Part shown: positions 6,010-6,554 of the stretch, one piece after another
How positions within the stretch are numbered: position 1 is the stretch's first letter
Layout of the letters: every line of letters begins with the position of its first letter
Assembly: GCA_011046055.1 (NCBI GenBank)
Contig: DSBN01000219.1
Location: 1 to 6,554, forward strand
Direction of reading: 5' to 3'
Length of the DNA stretch: 6,554 nt
DNA from: Sediminispirochaeta sp.
GTDB lineage: Bacteria; Spirochaetota; Spirochaetia; DSM-16054; Sediminispirochaetaceae
The notes under the pieces: model-generated
The model's database searches: none
The model's input: the letters and a program-made list of their open reading frames with translations, nothing else
What the model was told of the DNA's origin: nothing
Program-made: the position numbers and the translations under genes

Positions 6010-6554
6010 ATGTATCAGAAACGAATCGTAGTCTGTTTGGACGTCAAAGAGGGGCGAACGACCAAGGGGGTCAAGTTCAAGGGCAATATAGATGTGGGCG
6101 ACCCGGTGGAGATGGCCGCGGAGTATTACGGGCAGGGAGCCGACGAGCTGGTGTTTTACGATATCACCGCCAGCGCCGAGAAGCGGGGGATCATGATCGA
6201 CGTGGTGCGAAAAGTAGCCGAAAAAATATTTATCCCCTTTTCCGTCGGCGGTGGGATCGGAGATTTGGACGATATCCGGGCGGTGATCGGCGCGGGGGCC
6301 GAAAAGGTGAGCCTCAACAGTCGGGCCGTTGAGAGCCCGGAGATCATCCGTGCCGGCGCGGAGGTCTTCGGAAACCAGTGTATAGTTCTGGGCTTGGACG
6401 CGGCGCGCGACCACGATATGCCCTCGGGCTACCGGGTCTACATCAAGGGCGGACGGGTGGCTACCGATCTGGACGCCCTGGAGTGGGCTCAGCGGGCGGT
6501 CGAACTGGGTGCCGGCGAGGTGGTGCTGAACTCAATCGACGCCGACGGTACCAA
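6010..6554 (+). CDS. hisF: Imidazole glycerol phosphate synthase, cyclase subunit HisF (3' end outside window)
   Basis: HisF uses ammonia delivered by HisH to convert PRFAR to imidazole glycerol phosphate and AICAR, linking histidine and purine synthesis. The first 181 of about 255 residues of the (beta/alpha)8 barrel are present. They contain the general acid-base residues Asp11 (VCLDV) and Asp130 (LGLDAAR) at the same numbers as in Thermotoga HisF. The phosphate-binding VGGGI is at 79-83. The ammonia-gate residues Arg5, Glu46 and Lys99 are present, and Glu170 (GAGE) is equivalent to Thermotoga Glu167 after a short insertion near 134-140. SIDADGT is at 175-181. The ATG at 6010 follows AGGAG with a 9-nt spacer that overlaps the hisH TGA. 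An ATG at 6002 is out of frame. The gene is truncated only by the window edge. Confidence 0.97.
   Translation, partial: MYQKRIVVCLDVKEGRTTKGVKFKGNIDVGDPVEMAAEYYGQGADELVFYDITASAEKRGIMIDVVRKVAEKIFIPFSVGGGIGDLDDIRAVIGAGAEKVSLNSRAVESPEIIRAGAEVFGNQCIVLGLDAARDHDMPSGYRVYIKGGRVATDLDALEWAQRAVELGAGEVVLNSIDADGT

Noticed and set aside
5914..6414. 166-codon minus-strand open frame opposite hisH end and hisF
   Set aside because: It is antisense to two clearly identified genes, with no ribosome binding site and composition typical of a shadow frame.

Overview
The window looks like a piece of a moderately GC-rich spirochaete chromosome. The best evidence is the leftward flagellin gene. It encodes a 290-residue FlaB-type periplasmic flagellin with the spirochaetal signature [12 protein letters not shown] and no variable outer domain. 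The carriage of histidine biosynthesis genes suggests a free-living or metabolically capable spirochaete (Spirochaeta-like) rather than a host-restricted Borrelia or syphilis-type Treponema. This is inference from gene content and recalled family resemblance; no database search was possible.

Layout, left to right. Positions 1-106 are AT-rich. They may hold the first 14 codons of a leftward gene running off the left edge, with a TTGACA-type promoter candidate in front of it (weak call). Positions 107-134 are a clear intrinsic terminator for leftward transcription. flaB follows (159-1031, minus), with a strong Shine-Dalgarno site. Its short leader contains a hairpin displaying a near-consensus CsrA-binding sequence, and a sigma-28-type flagellar promoter lies upstream. 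The divergent intergenic region (1047-1292) also holds a near-consensus sigma-70 promoter firing rightward.

The rightward genes are tightly packed and probably form one transcript: ileS (1293-4427, TTG start, eukaryote-like type 2 isoleucyl-tRNA synthetase), then after 4 nt a predicted lipoprotein of unknown function (4432-5358), then after 23 nt hisH (5382-5996), then after 13 nt hisF (6010 to beyond the right edge). HisH and HisF are the glutaminase and cyclase halves of imidazole glycerol phosphate synthase. They are physically and functionally coupled, and all the catalytic residues I can check are present. ileS serves translation, and the lipoprotein has no evident link to either neighbour. 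No terminator or convincing internal promoter was seen between these genes.

Nothing here resembles a mobile element, CRISPR array, RNA gene or defence system. The window is mostly ordinary core-genome content. The most interesting signal is regulatory: the flaB leader appears to have a two-site CsrA architecture like that of flagellin leaders in other bacteria.
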